Positions 1 to 9,054 are shown, counted from the stretch's first letter. The stretch is DNA of 56,697 nucleotides from Neobacillus kokaensis (GCF_014656545.1 NZ_BNDS01000029.1:1872-58568), one strand, 5' to 3'. The notes: a model not told the origin generated them from the letters alone. A program made the numbers and translations.

Positions 1-121
1 CCGCTGAGTGTTAGTTGAACCTTATGTAAAACGCTAGTAAAAACACGTACTATCATTTTCATACATACACTTCTATTATTTTACACAAACTTTGGTTTTC
101 AGACATCAAAAATATCTTACC

Positions 122-153
122 TAAATAAAAACTGCCAGTTATCCCACTGGCAG
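122..153 (-). terminator. Rho-independent terminator after dusB
   Basis: An 8-bp perfect stem (CTGCCAGT/ACTGGCAG, 132-139 with 146-153) with a 6-nt loop is followed on the minus strand by TTTTTATTT. It ends the fol-dusB transcript. Bases 1-121 beyond it hold no gene I can support; lysS would be expected off the left edge. Confidence 0.85.
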
Positions 154-201
154 CTTCATGTAAATACAATAATTATAGAAAAAGAGCCTTTCGATGTCAA
201 C

Positions 202-1203
202 TTATCCCACAATCGCCTGTTCTTGTTCCATCGCTTCTACTTCTAAAACTAAATCATTTAAAAGTCCAGCTAATTGATCACGAGTATCGCATTCGTTAAT
301 TGCGTTACGCACCCTTGCATTGCCGCGAACCCCTTTTAAATACCATGCGGCATGCTTGCGCATCTCACGGACAGCAATATGTTCATTTTTAAGGGCGATT
401 AAGCGGTCTAAATGAAGCAGACATACATCGATCTTTTCGCGTACAGATGGCTCCCCCAACAGCTTGCCCGTTTCTAAGTACTGAACCGTACGGTAAATCA
501 TCCATGGGTCTCCCAGGGCAGCTCGGCCGATCATAACGCCATCAACACCCGTTTCATCAAGCATTCTCTTTGCATCCTGTGGTGTTTGAACATCACCATT
601 GCCAATGACTGGGATGTTTACTGATCTTTTTACTTCACGAATTATATCCCAGTTCGCCTTTCCTTCATACATTTGGACACGCGTTCGTCCGTGGAGAGCA
701 ACCGCTTTTCCGCCTGCGCGCTCTACTGCCTGGGCATTCTCAACGGCATAAATATGGTCCTCATCCCAGCCCATCCGCATTTTTACAGTAACAGGCTTTT
801 CTACCGCATCAACAACTACAGACACCATTTCATAGATTTTGTTTGGGTCCAAAAGCCATTTAGCTCCTGCATCACATTTGGTGATTTTCGGAACAGGACA
901 GCCCATATTGATATCGATAATATCAGCATTTGTATTTTGGTCCACAAATTTCGCCGCTTCTACAAGCGTTTTTTTCTCACCGCCAAAGATTTGGAGGCTT
1001 AATGGTTTTTCGCGTTCATCAATGTAAAGCATATTCATCGTCTTCTCGTTTTTAAAAACAATCCCTTTATCACTAACCATTTCAGCACAAACGAGGCCTG
1101 CGCCGAACTCTTTCACTGTTAATCGGAACGCAGAGTTGCAGACACCAGCCATCGGCGCCAAAACAACAGGATTCTTCATTTCAATATCACCAATTTTTAA
1201 CAT
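202..1203 (-). CDS. dusB: tRNA-dihydrouridine synthase DusB
   Basis: Flavin-dependent enzyme that reduces uridines in the tRNA D-loop. The 333-residue length is normal for the family. The FMN-binding APMAGV stretch is at residues 16-21. The catalytic cysteine is C102 in the NMGCPVPK motif. A TIM-barrel phosphate-binding region (VIGNGDV, VMIGRAALGDPW) follows. A strong GGGGG ribosome site lies 7 nt before the ATG. It is the last gene of the folate cluster, 16 nt after yazB, the same place as yacF in B. subtilis. Confidence 0.95.
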   Translation of the reverse strand: MLKIGDIEMKNPVVLAPMAGVCNSAFRLTVKEFGAGLVCAEMVSDKGIVFKNEKTMNMLYIDEREKPLSLQIFGGEKKTLVEAAKFVDQNTNADIIDINMGCPVPKITKCDAGAKWLLDPNKIYEMVSVVVDAVEKPVTVKMRMGWDEDHIYAVENAQAVERAGGKAVALHGRTRVQMYEGKANWDIIREVKRSVNIPVIGNGDVQTPQDAKRMLDETGVDGVMIGRAALGDPWMIYRTVQYLETGKLLGEPSVREKIDVCLLHLDRLIALKNEHIAVREMRKHAAWYLKGVRGNARVRNAINECDTRDQLAGLLNDLVLEVEAMEQEQAIVG

Positions 1204-1219
1204 GTTCTACCCCCTTTAT

Positions 1220-1426
1220 TTAATCTTTAGGCATTAAGTCATCTATACTTATTTGTAAGCTGTGAGTTATTCTTTCAAGTAACTCCTCTGCAGGCAGGCG
1301 ATTTCCTCGTTCAATCTCTCCTAAAATGGAAACTGATACACCCAGCTCTTTTGAAAAGCCTTCCTGTGTGTAACCCTTTAGCTTTCGATATGCTCGAATA
1401 CGTCTTCCCCATTTATCCGCTTCCAT
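1220..1426 (-). CDS. yazB: Small XRE-family HTH protein (YazB)
   Basis: A 68-residue protein made almost only of one XRE/Cro helix-turn-helix: RIRAYRKLKGYTQEGFSKEL is helices 1-2, and the recognition region is VSVSILGEIERG. Its start lies 49 nt inside the 3' end of folK in another frame, so the two are probably translationally coupled. B. subtilis has the same small gene at this place. Its regulatory target is unknown to me; control of the folate genes is a guess from position only. Confidence 0.85.
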   Translation of the reverse strand: MEADKWGRRIRAYRKLKGYTQEGFSKELGVSVSILGEIERGNRLPAEELLERITHSLQISIDDLMPKD

Positions 1427-1905
1427 AATCGGACTCCTTCTCTATCAGGTAGTTCATCTAAAAATGCTTCAAGAGGTTTATCCGTTCCTAAAAACTTAAT
1501 CTCAGGTTTCATTTCTAAAAGTGGAGCTAATACAAACGCACGTTCCAGCATCCGTGGATGTGGAACAACCAGTTTCGCATGATTAATATTTTCTTGATTA
1601 TACGTTAGTATGTCAAGGTCAATTGTTCGCGGGCCCCATCTAATTTCCCGCTTTCTTCCAAGTTCTAATTCTATTTTTAAACATCGATCTAATAACGCAA
1701 AAGCGTCTAAAGCTGTTTTGACCTCAATTACCATATTTAAAAATAAATCCTGTGCTTCATAACCTACAGGATCCGTTTCATAAATAGAGGAGGTATTTAC
1801 CAGCTTTATATCTGCTGTACTAGTCAATCTTTTAATCGCCAGCGTCATAGTATCATAACGATTGCCGATATTTGAACCTAGAGCAATAATGGCTGTATTT
1901 TCCAC
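1378..1905 (-). CDS. folK: 6-hydroxymethyl-7,8-dihydropterin pyrophosphokinase
   Basis: Transfers pyrophosphate from ATP to 6-hydroxymethyl-dihydropterin, the step before dihydropteroate synthase in folate synthesis. At 175 residues it is normal. The N-terminal ALGSNIGNR and the family signature KREIRWGPRTIDLDIL (about residues 84-99, with the Mg-binding DLD) are both present. It follows folB by 2 nt and overlaps yazB, so it sits in a tight folP-folB-folK-yazB-dusB operon. Confidence 0.95.
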   Translation of the reverse strand: MENTAIIALGSNIGNRYDTMTLAIKRLTSTADIKLVNTSSIYETDPVGYEAQDLFLNMVIEVKTALDAFALLDRCLKIELELGRKREIRWGPRTIDLDILTYNQENINHAKLVVPHPRMLERAFVLAPLLEMKPEIKFLGTDKPLEAFLDELPDREGVRLWKRINGEDVFEHIES

Positions 1906-1907
1906 TT

Positions 1908-2267
1908 CTATCTACCCCTTATTATTTCTACTGCGACGGATTGATAATGACCAGGGATTGGAGGGTCCGGTTTAATCACCTTAACCATTACCTCTTTAAC
2001 AAGAGGAAAATCTGTTAAGATACTGGCAGCAATTTTCTCTGCAACCGCCTCCACTAATTTATACGGTGTACCTTCAACGATTTCTTTACATACCCGATAT
2101 AACTCCCCGTAATCTACAGAGTATTCCAATTCATCCGTTTCTCCTGCTTTTTTCAAATCAACAGAAATGACTAAATCGACGGAAAAACGCTGTCCCAGAA
2201 CCGTTTCCTCAGGAAAAACTCCATGGTAGCCATAAAACTCCATCTTATTAACATAGATTTTATCCAC
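1908..2267 (-). CDS. folB: Dihydroneopterin aldolase
   Basis: Cleaves 7,8-dihydroneopterin to 6-hydroxymethyl-dihydropterin and glycolaldehyde. The FYGYHGVFPEE motif carries the conserved glutamate, and the C-terminal VIKPDPPIPGH holds the conserved lysine. I chose the GTG at 2267 (protein begins MDKIYVNKMEF, 119 residues) over an upstream GTG at 2276. It matches the B. subtilis start as I recall it, sits 8 nt after AAGGG, and overlaps the folP stop, typical of coupling. Confidence 0.93.
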   Translation of the reverse strand: MDKIYVNKMEFYGYHGVFPEETVLGQRFSVDLVISVDLKKAGETDELEYSVDYGELYRVCKEIVEGTPYKLVEAVAEKIAASILTDFPLVKEVMVKVIKPDPPIPGHYQSVAVEIIRGR

Positions 2268-3102
2268 GGACCTCACCCTTCCCCATCATTGCATCCATCA
2301 TTTTTGCCATTCTGCTTATTTCTTTGACATCGTGAACCCGAATAATTCTGCATCCTTTTTGAATTCCGTAACAATTTGCCGCACCTGTACCTTCCATTCT
2401 CTCATCAACAGGGAGATCTAGTGCCTCTCCAATCATTCTTTTTCGCGATGCTGCTAATAATACAGGGTATCCAAGCATCACCAGCTTGTCCAAATTCCGC
2501 ATCATCAGAATATTCTCGTGATAGTCTTTTGCAAAGCCAATCCCAGGGTCAAGTATGATTTTATCGTCCTTGACACCCGCCTTTTTGACCATCATGATGC
2601 TTTCAAATAAGTCATTGATCACATCCCTGACAAAATTCTGATAATCCTGCTCATGGCGATTATGCATAAGAATGATTGGGACATCATACTCCGCTGCCAC
2701 AGAAGCCATTTGGTCATCTGCCTTTGCACCCCAAATGTCATTAATGATATGAGCCCCAGCCTCAATCGCCCTCTTTGCGACTTCTGCTTTATAAGTATCG
2801 ATGGAAATTGGAACATCAACATGTTTGTTCAGTGCTTCAATCACTGGAACAACACGCTTTACTTCATCTTCCACCGAAATAACTGTATGCCCAGGACGTG
2901 TAGACTCTCCACCAACATCAATAATATCCGCCCCATTTGCGACCATTTCTTTTGCGTGTTCTATCGCACGCTCAATTTCATTAAATTTACCGCCATCCGA
3001 AAAGGAATCTGGTGTGACATTCAAGATCCCCATTACGTAAGTTTTTTTGGTGAAATCTAACGTATATGGGCCGCATTGAATTCTATCCGCTGATGCATTC
3101 AT
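2260..3102 (-). CDS. folP: Dihydropteroate synthase
   Basis: Condenses dihydropterin pyrophosphate with p-aminobenzoate; the sulfonamide target (sul in B. subtilis). Pterin-binding signatures are clear: MGILNVTPDSFSDGG near the N-terminus, DVGGESTRPG, and later DPGIGFAKDYHEN and AASRKR. The frame is open to 3192, but the ATG at 3102 is preceded by GGGGG at 7 nt and gives the usual 280 residues, so it was chosen. In B. subtilis pabB, pabA and pabC lie directly upstream; here they are absent and a dispersed repeat lies there. Confidence 0.94.
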   Translation of the reverse strand: MNASADRIQCGPYTLDFTKKTYVMGILNVTPDSFSDGGKFNEIERAIEHAKEMVANGADIIDVGGESTRPGHTVISVEDEVKRVVPVIEALNKHVDVPISIDTYKAEVAKRAIEAGAHIINDIWGAKADDQMASVAAEYDVPIILMHNRHEQDYQNFVRDVINDLFESIMMVKKAGVKDDKIILDPGIGFAKDYHENILMMRNLDKLVMLGYPVLLAASRKRMIGEALDLPVDERMEGTGAANCYGIQKGCRIIRVHDVKEISRMAKMMDAMMGKGEVRG

Positions 3103-3181
3103 CCCTAATTCCCCCAAACCATGATAAAATTTCTTCTTTAATAATACATGAATTCTATAACAGAATCGAAATTTTCTACAA

Positions 3182-3390
3182 GAAAAGCGCAAGCGCCCTG
3201 TTCAGCGGCGTATGGCCTCCTCGAAAAAGCTAACGCTTTTTCTTCGTGAGATGCCTATGCTGCCGAAGCTTTCCTTGTGGAGCTTTCCAACTGGGATAAA
3301 GGAAACACGATGAGCCGTAGGCGAATCGATGTTGACTTATATTAGGGCGGAGAGCGAAGGACACTAGCCGCTAGGGCACTGGAGCTAAAC
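3182..3390. repeat. Dispersed GC-rich intergenic repeat (about 209 bp)
   Basis: Noncoding stretch opening with AAAAGCGCAAGCGCC and closing with GCCGCTAGGGCACTGGAGC, more GC-rich than its surroundings and containing internal inverted segments. It resembles, by my recollection, intergenic repeats scattered through Bacillus-group genomes. It fills most of the 364-nt gap between folP and cysK. The rest of the gap is a weak possible folP promoter near 3150-3180 and the cysK terminator. Confidence 0.6.
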
Positions 3391-3423
3391 AATTCAAAAA
3401 GTTGAAAGTTTATACTTTCTTCT

Positions 3424-3452
3424 TATAAAAAAAGAAGCCGGCAAGTGCCGGC
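3424..3452 (-). terminator. Terminator after cysK
   Basis: A perfect GCCGGC/GCCGGC stem (3437-3442, 3447-3452) with an AAGT loop on the plus strand is followed on the minus strand by TTCTTTTTTT. Confidence 0.9.
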
Positions 3453-3466
3453 GCCTTTATCATCTA

Positions 3467-4396
3467 TTATTCCGCATCATACTGATATAGCGCAGTACTT
3501 AAATAGCGTTCTCCGTTATCCGGGATAATAGCTAGTACCTTCCTGCCTTTACCAAGTTCCTTCGCAACTTTTAATGCTGCATGAATCGCTGCACCAGAGG
3601 AAATACCGCCTAAAATTCCTTCTTCTCTGGCCGCGCGCCGGGAAGCTTCGAAGGCCTCTTCTGTACCTACTTGAATAACTTCATCGTAAATCTCAGTGTT
3701 TAAGGTGTCAGGCACGAAACCGGCGCCAAGTCCCTGAAGCTTGTGCGGACCTGGTTTTCCACCTGAAAGAACGGCAGAATCCTGCGGTTCAACAGCTACA
3801 ATTTTTACATTCGGGAATTTTTCGCGAAGAACACTGCCTGCACCAGAAATGGTTCCTCCAGTACCGATTCCGGAAACAAAAGCATCCAGCTGGTCCATTT
3901 GTTCTGAGATTTCCACACCGGTTGTTCTTTTGTGCACCTCTGGATTTGCTTCGTTCTTAAATTGCTGCGGCATAAAGTAGCCGTTTTCCTCTACCAATGC
4001 TTCCGCCTTTGCAATAGCCCCTTTCATTCCTTCTGGGCCTGGAGTTAACACAAGCTCTGCACCGTAAGCGCGAAGCAGGTTTCGTCTTTCTAAGCTCATG
4101 GTTTCAGGCATGACGAACACCGCTTTGTAGCCTTTTGCTGCTGCTACCATAGCAAGCCCGATTCCAGTATTACCGCTGGTTGGCTCAACAATTGTATCGA
4201 CGCCTGGTTTGATTAAGCCTTTAGCCTCTGCCGCTTCAATCATTGCTAAGGCAATACGATCTTTCACGCTGCTGCCTGGGTTAAAATATTCCAGCTTTAA
4301 ATAAACCTCTGCACTATTTTCATCTGCTAAACGATTTAACTTAACAATTGGAGTATGACCAATTAATTCAGCAACTGAATTTGCAACACGTACCAT
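3467..4396 (-). CDS. cysK: Cysteine synthase A (O-acetylserine sulfhydrylase)
   Basis: Makes L-cysteine from O-acetylserine and sulfide with PLP. The cofactor lysine is K45 in GSSVKDR; the substrate loop is EPTSGNTG; the phosphate-binding loop is GIGTGGTISG; the serine near the pyridine nitrogen is in GISSGAA. At 309 residues it is full length. It stands alone between two terminators with its own promoter; AGGGGTG precedes the ATG. Confidence 0.96.
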   Translation of the reverse strand: MVRVANSVAELIGHTPIVKLNRLADENSAEVYLKLEYFNPGSSVKDRIALAMIEAAEAKGLIKPGVDTIVEPTSGNTGIGLAMVAAAKGYKAVFVMPETMSLERRNLLRAYGAELVLTPGPEGMKGAIAKAEALVEENGYFMPQQFKNEANPEVHKRTTGVEISEQMDQLDAFVSGIGTGGTISGAGSVLREKFPNVKIVAVEPQDSAVLSGGKPGPHKLQGLGAGFVPDTLNTEIYDEVIQVGTEEAFEASRRAAREEGILGGISSGAAIHAALKVAKELGKGRKVLAIIPDNGERYLSTALYQYDAE

Positions 4397-4425
4397 ATAA
4401 CAGCACCCCTATTCCGAGTATTTTT

Positions 4426-4474
4426 ATTGGTTTTATATACTTATAATTTACCAATTTTATACTGACTTTGTCAA
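4426..4474 (-). promoter_or_regulatory. cysK sigma-A promoter with inverted repeat over the -10
   Basis: On the minus strand TTGACA (4474-4469) is separated by 18 nt from TAAATT (4450-4445). An ATTGGT...ACCAAT inverted repeat (4426-4431 and 4450-4455) overlaps and follows the -10 box. In B. subtilis, cysK is repressed by CymR; this repeat is a plausible operator, but I cannot match it to a CymR consensus with certainty. Confidence 0.6.
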
Positions 4475-4503
4475 TCAATTTAAATTAGAATTTTTATACT
4501 TTC

Positions 4504-4533
4504 AAAAAAAGAAAACACAGGTATTTCCTGTGC
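4504..4533 (-). terminator. Terminator after hslO
   Basis: CACAGG/CCTGTG stem (4516-4521, 4527-4532), followed on the minus strand by TTTTCTTTTTTT. Confidence 0.88.
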
Positions 4534-4555
4534 TTTGTTAAGAAAATCAGCAGTT

Positions 4556-5434
4556 TTATTTCGCTTCCTGCTGTAGCTTCTCAAGCTCTTCTTTTGAAAA
4601 AAGATATTTTTCATTGCAGAAATGGCAGTGGGCCTCAGCCTGCCCGTCTTCTTCAATCATTGCCTGTATTTCTGCCTTGCCTAAACCAACAATAGCATCA
4701 GCAAAACGCTGCATGGAGCAGGTGCATTGGAATTTAACCGGCATGGTCTCAATGATTTTGACCTGATCTTCGCCAAGCAATTCATATAAAAGTTCTTCCG
4801 GAGTTAGTCCCTGTTCAATTAAAGTTGAAATAGGAGAAATGGTTTTTAATCGTTCCTCCACTTTTGTAATAACATCATCATTCGCTCCAGGCATAATTTG
4901 CAAAATAAAACCGCCTGCTGCCAAAATTGTATCATCAGGGTTCACCAACACCCCGACACCAACAGATGATGGTGTCTGCTCTGAAGTTGCAAAATAATAA
5001 GTGAAATCCTCCCCTAATTCTCCCGAAACAAGCGGAACCTGTCCGGAAAAGAAGTCACGAAGCCCAATATCTTTTACAACTGCCAGCATCCCGTCTGTTC
5101 CGACTGCGCGGCGGACATCAAGCTTCCCATGTTCATTTGATTCAAAATCGACTTCTGGATTGCTCACATAGCCGCGTACCTCACCTTTCCCATTACTATC
5201 CACTAGAATAGGCCCAAGCGGTCCGCCGCCATCTATTTTAATGGTCAGCTTTTCATTCCCTTTCAGCATCGCCCCCATCATAACCCCTGCGGTCATCGCA
5301 CGGCCAAGTGCCGCTGAAGCTGTCCGCCATGTATGATGACGGCGCTGTGCTTCGCTTACAGTTTGAGTCGTTCGGACAGCATATGCTCTAATGCCGCCAT
5401 GGTAGGCCAGCGCCTTTACCAAATAATCACTCAT
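4556..5434 (-). CDS. hslO: Redox-regulated chaperone Hsp33
   Basis: Cytosolic holdase chaperone, switched on by oxidation of a zinc-binding cysteine cluster. The 292-residue protein has the N-terminal Hsp33 domain (GGIRAYAVRTT, then ALGRAMTAGVMMGAMLKG) and the C-terminal CTC...CHFC arrangement that supplies four zinc ligands. It lies 71 nt downstream of coaX, as in B. subtilis (yacC). Confidence 0.95.
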   Translation of the reverse strand: MSDYLVKALAYHGGIRAYAVRTTQTVSEAQRRHHTWRTASAALGRAMTAGVMMGAMLKGNEKLTIKIDGGGPLGPILVDSNGKGEVRGYVSNPEVDFESNEHGKLDVRRAVGTDGMLAVVKDIGLRDFFSGQVPLVSGELGEDFTYYFATSEQTPSSVGVGVLVNPDDTILAAGGFILQIMPGANDDVITKVEERLKTISPISTLIEQGLTPEELLYELLGEDQVKIIETMPVKFQCTCSMQRFADAIVGLGKAEIQAMIEEDGQAEAHCHFCNEKYLFSKEELEKLQQEAK

Positions 5435-5505
5435 TTAATCCAACTCACTTTCTTGCTTATCACACTCAAAAATTTTTACAGCAAGTAACGCTTCTAGTCC
5501 GCTTA

Positions 5506-6285
5506 CTACTCTTTAGGATTCCCCATGTTTCGTTTATAGATAAGCTGTAAACCCTTCAATGTTAAAAATGGGTCAACAACATCAATGATTGTTGTTTCCA
5601 TAGCAATTAACGGAGCAAGACCTCCTGTCGCAATAACAGTTGGCTTCTTATTTCCTTGGTCCATCATCCGTTTAACAATACCTTCTACTTGACCTACATA
5701 TCCATATACTATGCCAGCCTGCATCGCCGCAACTGTGTTTTTGCCAATAACTCCTTCTGGGCGGGTAATTTCAATCCGCGGAAGCTTTGCGGCTTTAGAG
5801 TATAGAGCTTCTGTCGAAATGCCAATTCCCGGCGCAATCGCACCGCCCATATATTGACGATCCTCATTAACGTAACAATAAGTTGTTGCCGTACCAAAAT
5901 CAACGATAATTAATGGACTGCCATAATCGTGGATTGCTGCTACCGCATTCACAATCCGGTCTGCACCAACCTCTCTTGGATTTTCATACTTAATATTAAG
6001 TCCCGTTTTAATCCCTGGTCCAACGACTAATGGCTTAATATGGAAGTACTTTTGACACATTCTTTCCAAAGCAAGCATAATCGGTGGTACTACCGAGGAA
6101 ATAATAATTCCATCAATGTCTGAAAAAGAAAGTCCTGCATGCTCAAACAACGCCTTTATATTCATGGCAAACTCATCTTCTGTCCGATTCCGGCTTGTTT
6201 CAATCCGCCAATGGTATTTAAGCTCATCACCTTTATAAACGCCAAGCACTGTATTGGTATTCCCAACGTCAAAAACGAAAATCAA
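5506..6285 (-). CDS. coaX: Type III pantothenate kinase
   Basis: Phosphorylates pantothenate, the first step of coenzyme A synthesis. The N-terminal FVFDVGNTNT is the phosphate loop of the ASKHA fold; GADRIVNAVAA and DFGTATTY are the other type III signatures. The frame is open to a GTG at 6294, but AAGTGAG abuts that codon and is 8 nt before a TTG at 6285, which yields the usual MIFVFDVGNTN start; TTG was chosen. About 259 residues, normal. Confidence 0.93.
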   Translation of the reverse strand: MIFVFDVGNTNTVLGVYKGDELKYHWRIETSRNRTEDEFAMNIKALFEHAGLSFSDIDGIIISSVVPPIMLALERMCQKYFHIKPLVVGPGIKTGLNIKYENPREVGADRIVNAVAAIHDYGSPLIIVDFGTATTYCYVNEDRQYMGGAIAPGIGISTEALYSKAAKLPRIEITRPEGVIGKNTVAAMQAGIVYGYVGQVEGIVKRMMDQGNKKPTVIATGGLAPLIAMETTIIDVVDPFLTLKGLQLIYKRNMGNPKE

Positions 6286-6356
6286 CTCTATCACTCACTT
6301 TTAAAGGAATTTTCTATTTTTACATGAAAACATAATACCATAATTTAATTTGGATG

Positions 6357-6386
6357 AAAAAAAAGAGCGCTTCATACGAAGCACTC
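6357..6386 (-). terminator. Terminator after ftsH
   Basis: GAGTGCTTC/GAAGCGCTC stem (6365-6386 on the plus strand) followed on the minus strand by eight U residues. Confidence 0.88.
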
Positions 6387-6393
6387 AATTTAA

Positions 6394-8352
6394 TTATTTG
6401 TAATCAATTTCATCCGGAGGAGTATCTAAAAATGATTTTTCATCTTTAGGTTCGTCGTCCTTCTTTTTGTTAATGTTAACTTTCACATCATCTAATTTTT
6501 TGGGTCCAATTTTAACTTCCCCAAGTTCTTCTGGATTTTCTGGCAAATAACCGTTATCTACTAAATACCTAATTTGCTCAGCATTCAGCGTTTCTACTTC
6601 AAGAAGTGTTTTAGCAATTAAATCAAGCTTATCACGGTTTTCGGTAAGAATCTTTTTACATCTTTCATAAGATTCTTTGATAATCCGTTGAATTTCAAGG
6701 TCAATTTCATATGCAATCGCATCAGAGTAGTTTTGCTCATTGTGAAGGTCACGACCTAAGAATACTTGACCGCCTGATTGCTGGCCAAACTGCAATGGAC
6801 CGAGCTTATCGCTCATTCCAAATTCAGTCACCATACGACGGGCAATGCCAGTTGCACGCTGGAAGTCGTTGTGCGCACCCGTACTTACTTCACCAAAAAC
6901 AATTTCTTCTGCTACACGACCGCCGAGGAGACCGACGATTTTATCAAGTAATTCCGGCTTCGTCATAAAGTAACGGTCTTCCCTAGGAAGCATTACCGCA
7001 TAACCGCCAGCCTGACCACGCGGAACAATGGTTACCTTATGAACCATATCGGCTTCATCGAGGATTAAACCGATAACCGTATGACCGCCTTCATGGAAAG
7101 CCACAATTCGGCGTTCTTTCTCGGAAATGACACGGCTCTTTTTCGCAGGGCCGGCAATGACACGGTCGGTTGCTTCATCAATATCGACCATTTCAATCTT
7201 CTTTTTATTCTGCCTAGCGGCCACAAGGGCTGCTTCGTTTAAAAGGTTTTCTAAATCCGCTCCAGAAAAGCCTGGTGTACGCATTGCAATATTTTTTAAA
7301 TTCACGGACTCATCTAATGGCTTATTGCGGGCATGTACGCGAAGTACCGCCTCACGGCCATTAACATCCGGACGATCCACTGTGATTTGACGGTCAAAAC
7401 GTCCAGGACGAAGTAATGCAGGGTCCAAGATATCAGGACGGTTAGTCGCCGCAACAATAATGATTCCTTCATTTGCGCCGAAGCCATCCATTTCAACTAA
7501 CAATTGGTTCAACGTCTGTTCGCGCTCATCGTGGCCGCCGCCTAGACCGGCGCCGCGCTGACGTCCTACGGCATCAATTTCATCGATAAAAATAATACAA
7601 GGAGCGTTTTTCTTAGCATTTTCAAATAAATCACGAACACGGGATGCACCGACCCCAACAAACATTTCTACGAAATCAGAACCGCTGATGGAGAAGAACG
7701 GAACGCCGGCTTCACCAGCAACAGCACGTGCAAGCAAGGTTTTACCAGTCCCTGGAGGTCCTACAAGAAGCACCCCTTTCGGAATCCTTGCTCCAAGTTC
7801 TGAGAATTTACGCGGGTCTTTTAAAAATTCAACTACTTCGACCAGTTCTGCTTTTTCTTCATCTGCACCAGCGACATCTCTAAAACGAACCTTTTTCTTA
7901 TCATCGTTGTACAGCTTCGCCTTTGATTTACCAAAGTTCATAACACGGCTGCCGCCGCCTTGAGCTTGGTTTAATAAAAAGAAGAATAAAATAAAGATAA
8001 TCACAAACGGAATAATCGAAGTAAAGAAGGTTACCCAGCCGCTTGTTTCTTTCGCTGGCATCACTTCTACCTTTGAGTCAGCCTTGTCAATCCGGTCGAG
8101 GATTTTCTCGCTGTTTGGTATATAGGTGATAAATTTCTTATCCCCTGCCTCAAGCTCCCCGCGGACTTCAAAAACACCCCGCTCAGGCTGCATGGAAAAT
8201 GATTTTACTTCACCATTTTCTAATTGTGCAACAAATTTATCATAGGAAATATGATCTGTTGGCTCGTTGCTTCCATTAAAGAAGCTTACAACGCCAATAA
8301 TGACTAAAAATATCAATAAATAAAAGATGGTGTTACGGAAAATCCGATTCAT
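6394..8352 (-). CDS. ftsH: ATP-dependent membrane zinc protease FtsH
   Basis: Membrane-anchored AAA protease that degrades misfolded membrane proteins and short-lived regulators. Two transmembrane segments (about residues 8-25 and 107-127) flank an extracytoplasmic loop. Walker A is GPPGTGKT (198-205), Walker B IIFIDEID (about 253-260), the arginine-finger region LLRPGRFDRQ, and the zinc site HEGGH (420-424). The C-terminal tail is charged and low in complexity. At 652 residues it is complete. GGGAGGAGG precedes the ATG. Confidence 0.97.
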   Translation of the reverse strand: MNRIFRNTIFYLLIFLVIIGVVSFFNGSNEPTDHISYDKFVAQLENGEVKSFSMQPERGVFEVRGELEAGDKKFITYIPNSEKILDRIDKADSKVEVMPAKETSGWVTFFTSIIPFVIIFILFFFLLNQAQGGGSRVMNFGKSKAKLYNDDKKKVRFRDVAGADEEKAELVEVVEFLKDPRKFSELGARIPKGVLLVGPPGTGKTLLARAVAGEAGVPFFSISGSDFVEMFVGVGASRVRDLFENAKKNAPCIIFIDEIDAVGRQRGAGLGGGHDEREQTLNQLLVEMDGFGANEGIIIVAATNRPDILDPALLRPGRFDRQITVDRPDVNGREAVLRVHARNKPLDESVNLKNIAMRTPGFSGADLENLLNEAALVAARQNKKKIEMVDIDEATDRVIAGPAKKSRVISEKERRIVAFHEGGHTVIGLILDEADMVHKVTIVPRGQAGGYAVMLPREDRYFMTKPELLDKIVGLLGGRVAEEIVFGEVSTGAHNDFQRATGIARRMVTEFGMSDKLGPLQFGQQSGGQVFLGRDLHNEQNYSDAIAYEIDLEIQRIIKESYERCKKILTENRDKLDLIAKTLLEVETLNAEQIRYLVDNGYLPENPEELGEVKIGPKKLDDVKVNINKKKDDEPKDEKSFLDTPPDEIDYK

Positions 8353-8389
8353 CTCTTACCTCCTCCCGCGTTAGAACAGACTATATAAA

Positions 8390-8419
8390 ATAGTATCATA
8401 GAAAATCTTACAAATTCAA
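8390..8419 (-). promoter_or_regulatory. Candidate sigma-A promoter for ftsH
   Basis: Minus-strand TTGAAT (8419-8414), 18-nt spacer, TACTAT (8395-8390), about 37 nt upstream of the ftsH start. Confidence 0.5.
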
Positions 8420-8483
8420 GAAATTACACTTGCTGATGAACGCCTGAAAATTGGATATTTAACGGTATTTCATGAGATTTCTT

Positions 8484-9029
8484 TTAATCATTATTGCTAT
8501 ACACTGCAGGTTTTAATACCCCAATATATGGAAGGTTTCGGTATTTCTCCCCATAATCCAATCCATACCCGACAACAAATTCATCCGGAACATCAAAACA
8601 AACATAATCGGCCTTAATGTTCGCTTTCCTTCCAGCCGGTTTATCTAGCAATGTCACAATTTTGATCGATTTTGCCTTTCTGTACTTAAATAAATCGACT
8701 AAATAGCTTAAGGTAAGACCGCTGTCAATAATGTCTTCAATAATTAAAATGTCTCTGCCTTCAACAGACGTATCTAAATCCTTGATAATTTTAACTTCTC
8801 CTGAAGATACCATCGCATTGCCATAGCTGGATACATCCATGAAATCCATTTCCAAATAGCAGTCCATTCGCTTTAACAAATCAGACATAAATGGCATAGC
8901 GCCTTTTAATACACCGATTGCAAGCGGAAAGCGTTCATGATATTCTTCTGTTAATTGCGCTGCTAGCTCCTTAACTTTTAATTGAATCTCTTCTTCAGTC
9001 ACTAACACTTTTTCAATGTCTTGTTTCAT
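8484..9029 (-). CDS. hprT: Hypoxanthine-guanine phosphoribosyltransferase
   Basis: Salvages hypoxanthine and guanine with PRPP. The PRPP-binding motif is ILIIEDIIDSGLTL and the flexible-loop sequence is MDVSSYG; the 181-residue length and near-identity to B. subtilis HprT as I recall it settle the family. The frame is open to 9110 inside tilS, but the ATG at 9029, 10 nt after a GGGGG site, gives the family start (MKQDIEKVL). An out-of-frame ATG lies 7 nt upstream of it. Follows tilS by 25 nt. Confidence 0.95.
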   Translation of the reverse strand: MKQDIEKVLVTEEEIQLKVKELAAQLTEEYHERFPLAIGVLKGAMPFMSDLLKRMDCYLEMDFMDVSSYGNAMVSSGEVKIIKDLDTSVEGRDILIIEDIIDSGLTLSYLVDLFKYRKAKSIKIVTLLDKPAGRKANIKADYVCFDVPDEFVVGYGLDYGEKYRNLPYIGVLKPAVYSNND

Positions 9030-9054
9030 TATACATGTGCCCCCTAGAAGCTGT

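Noticed and set aside
1..121. A gene or riboswitch at the left edge
   Set aside because: The sequence is short, AT-rich and without a conserved motif; probably the lysS upstream region.
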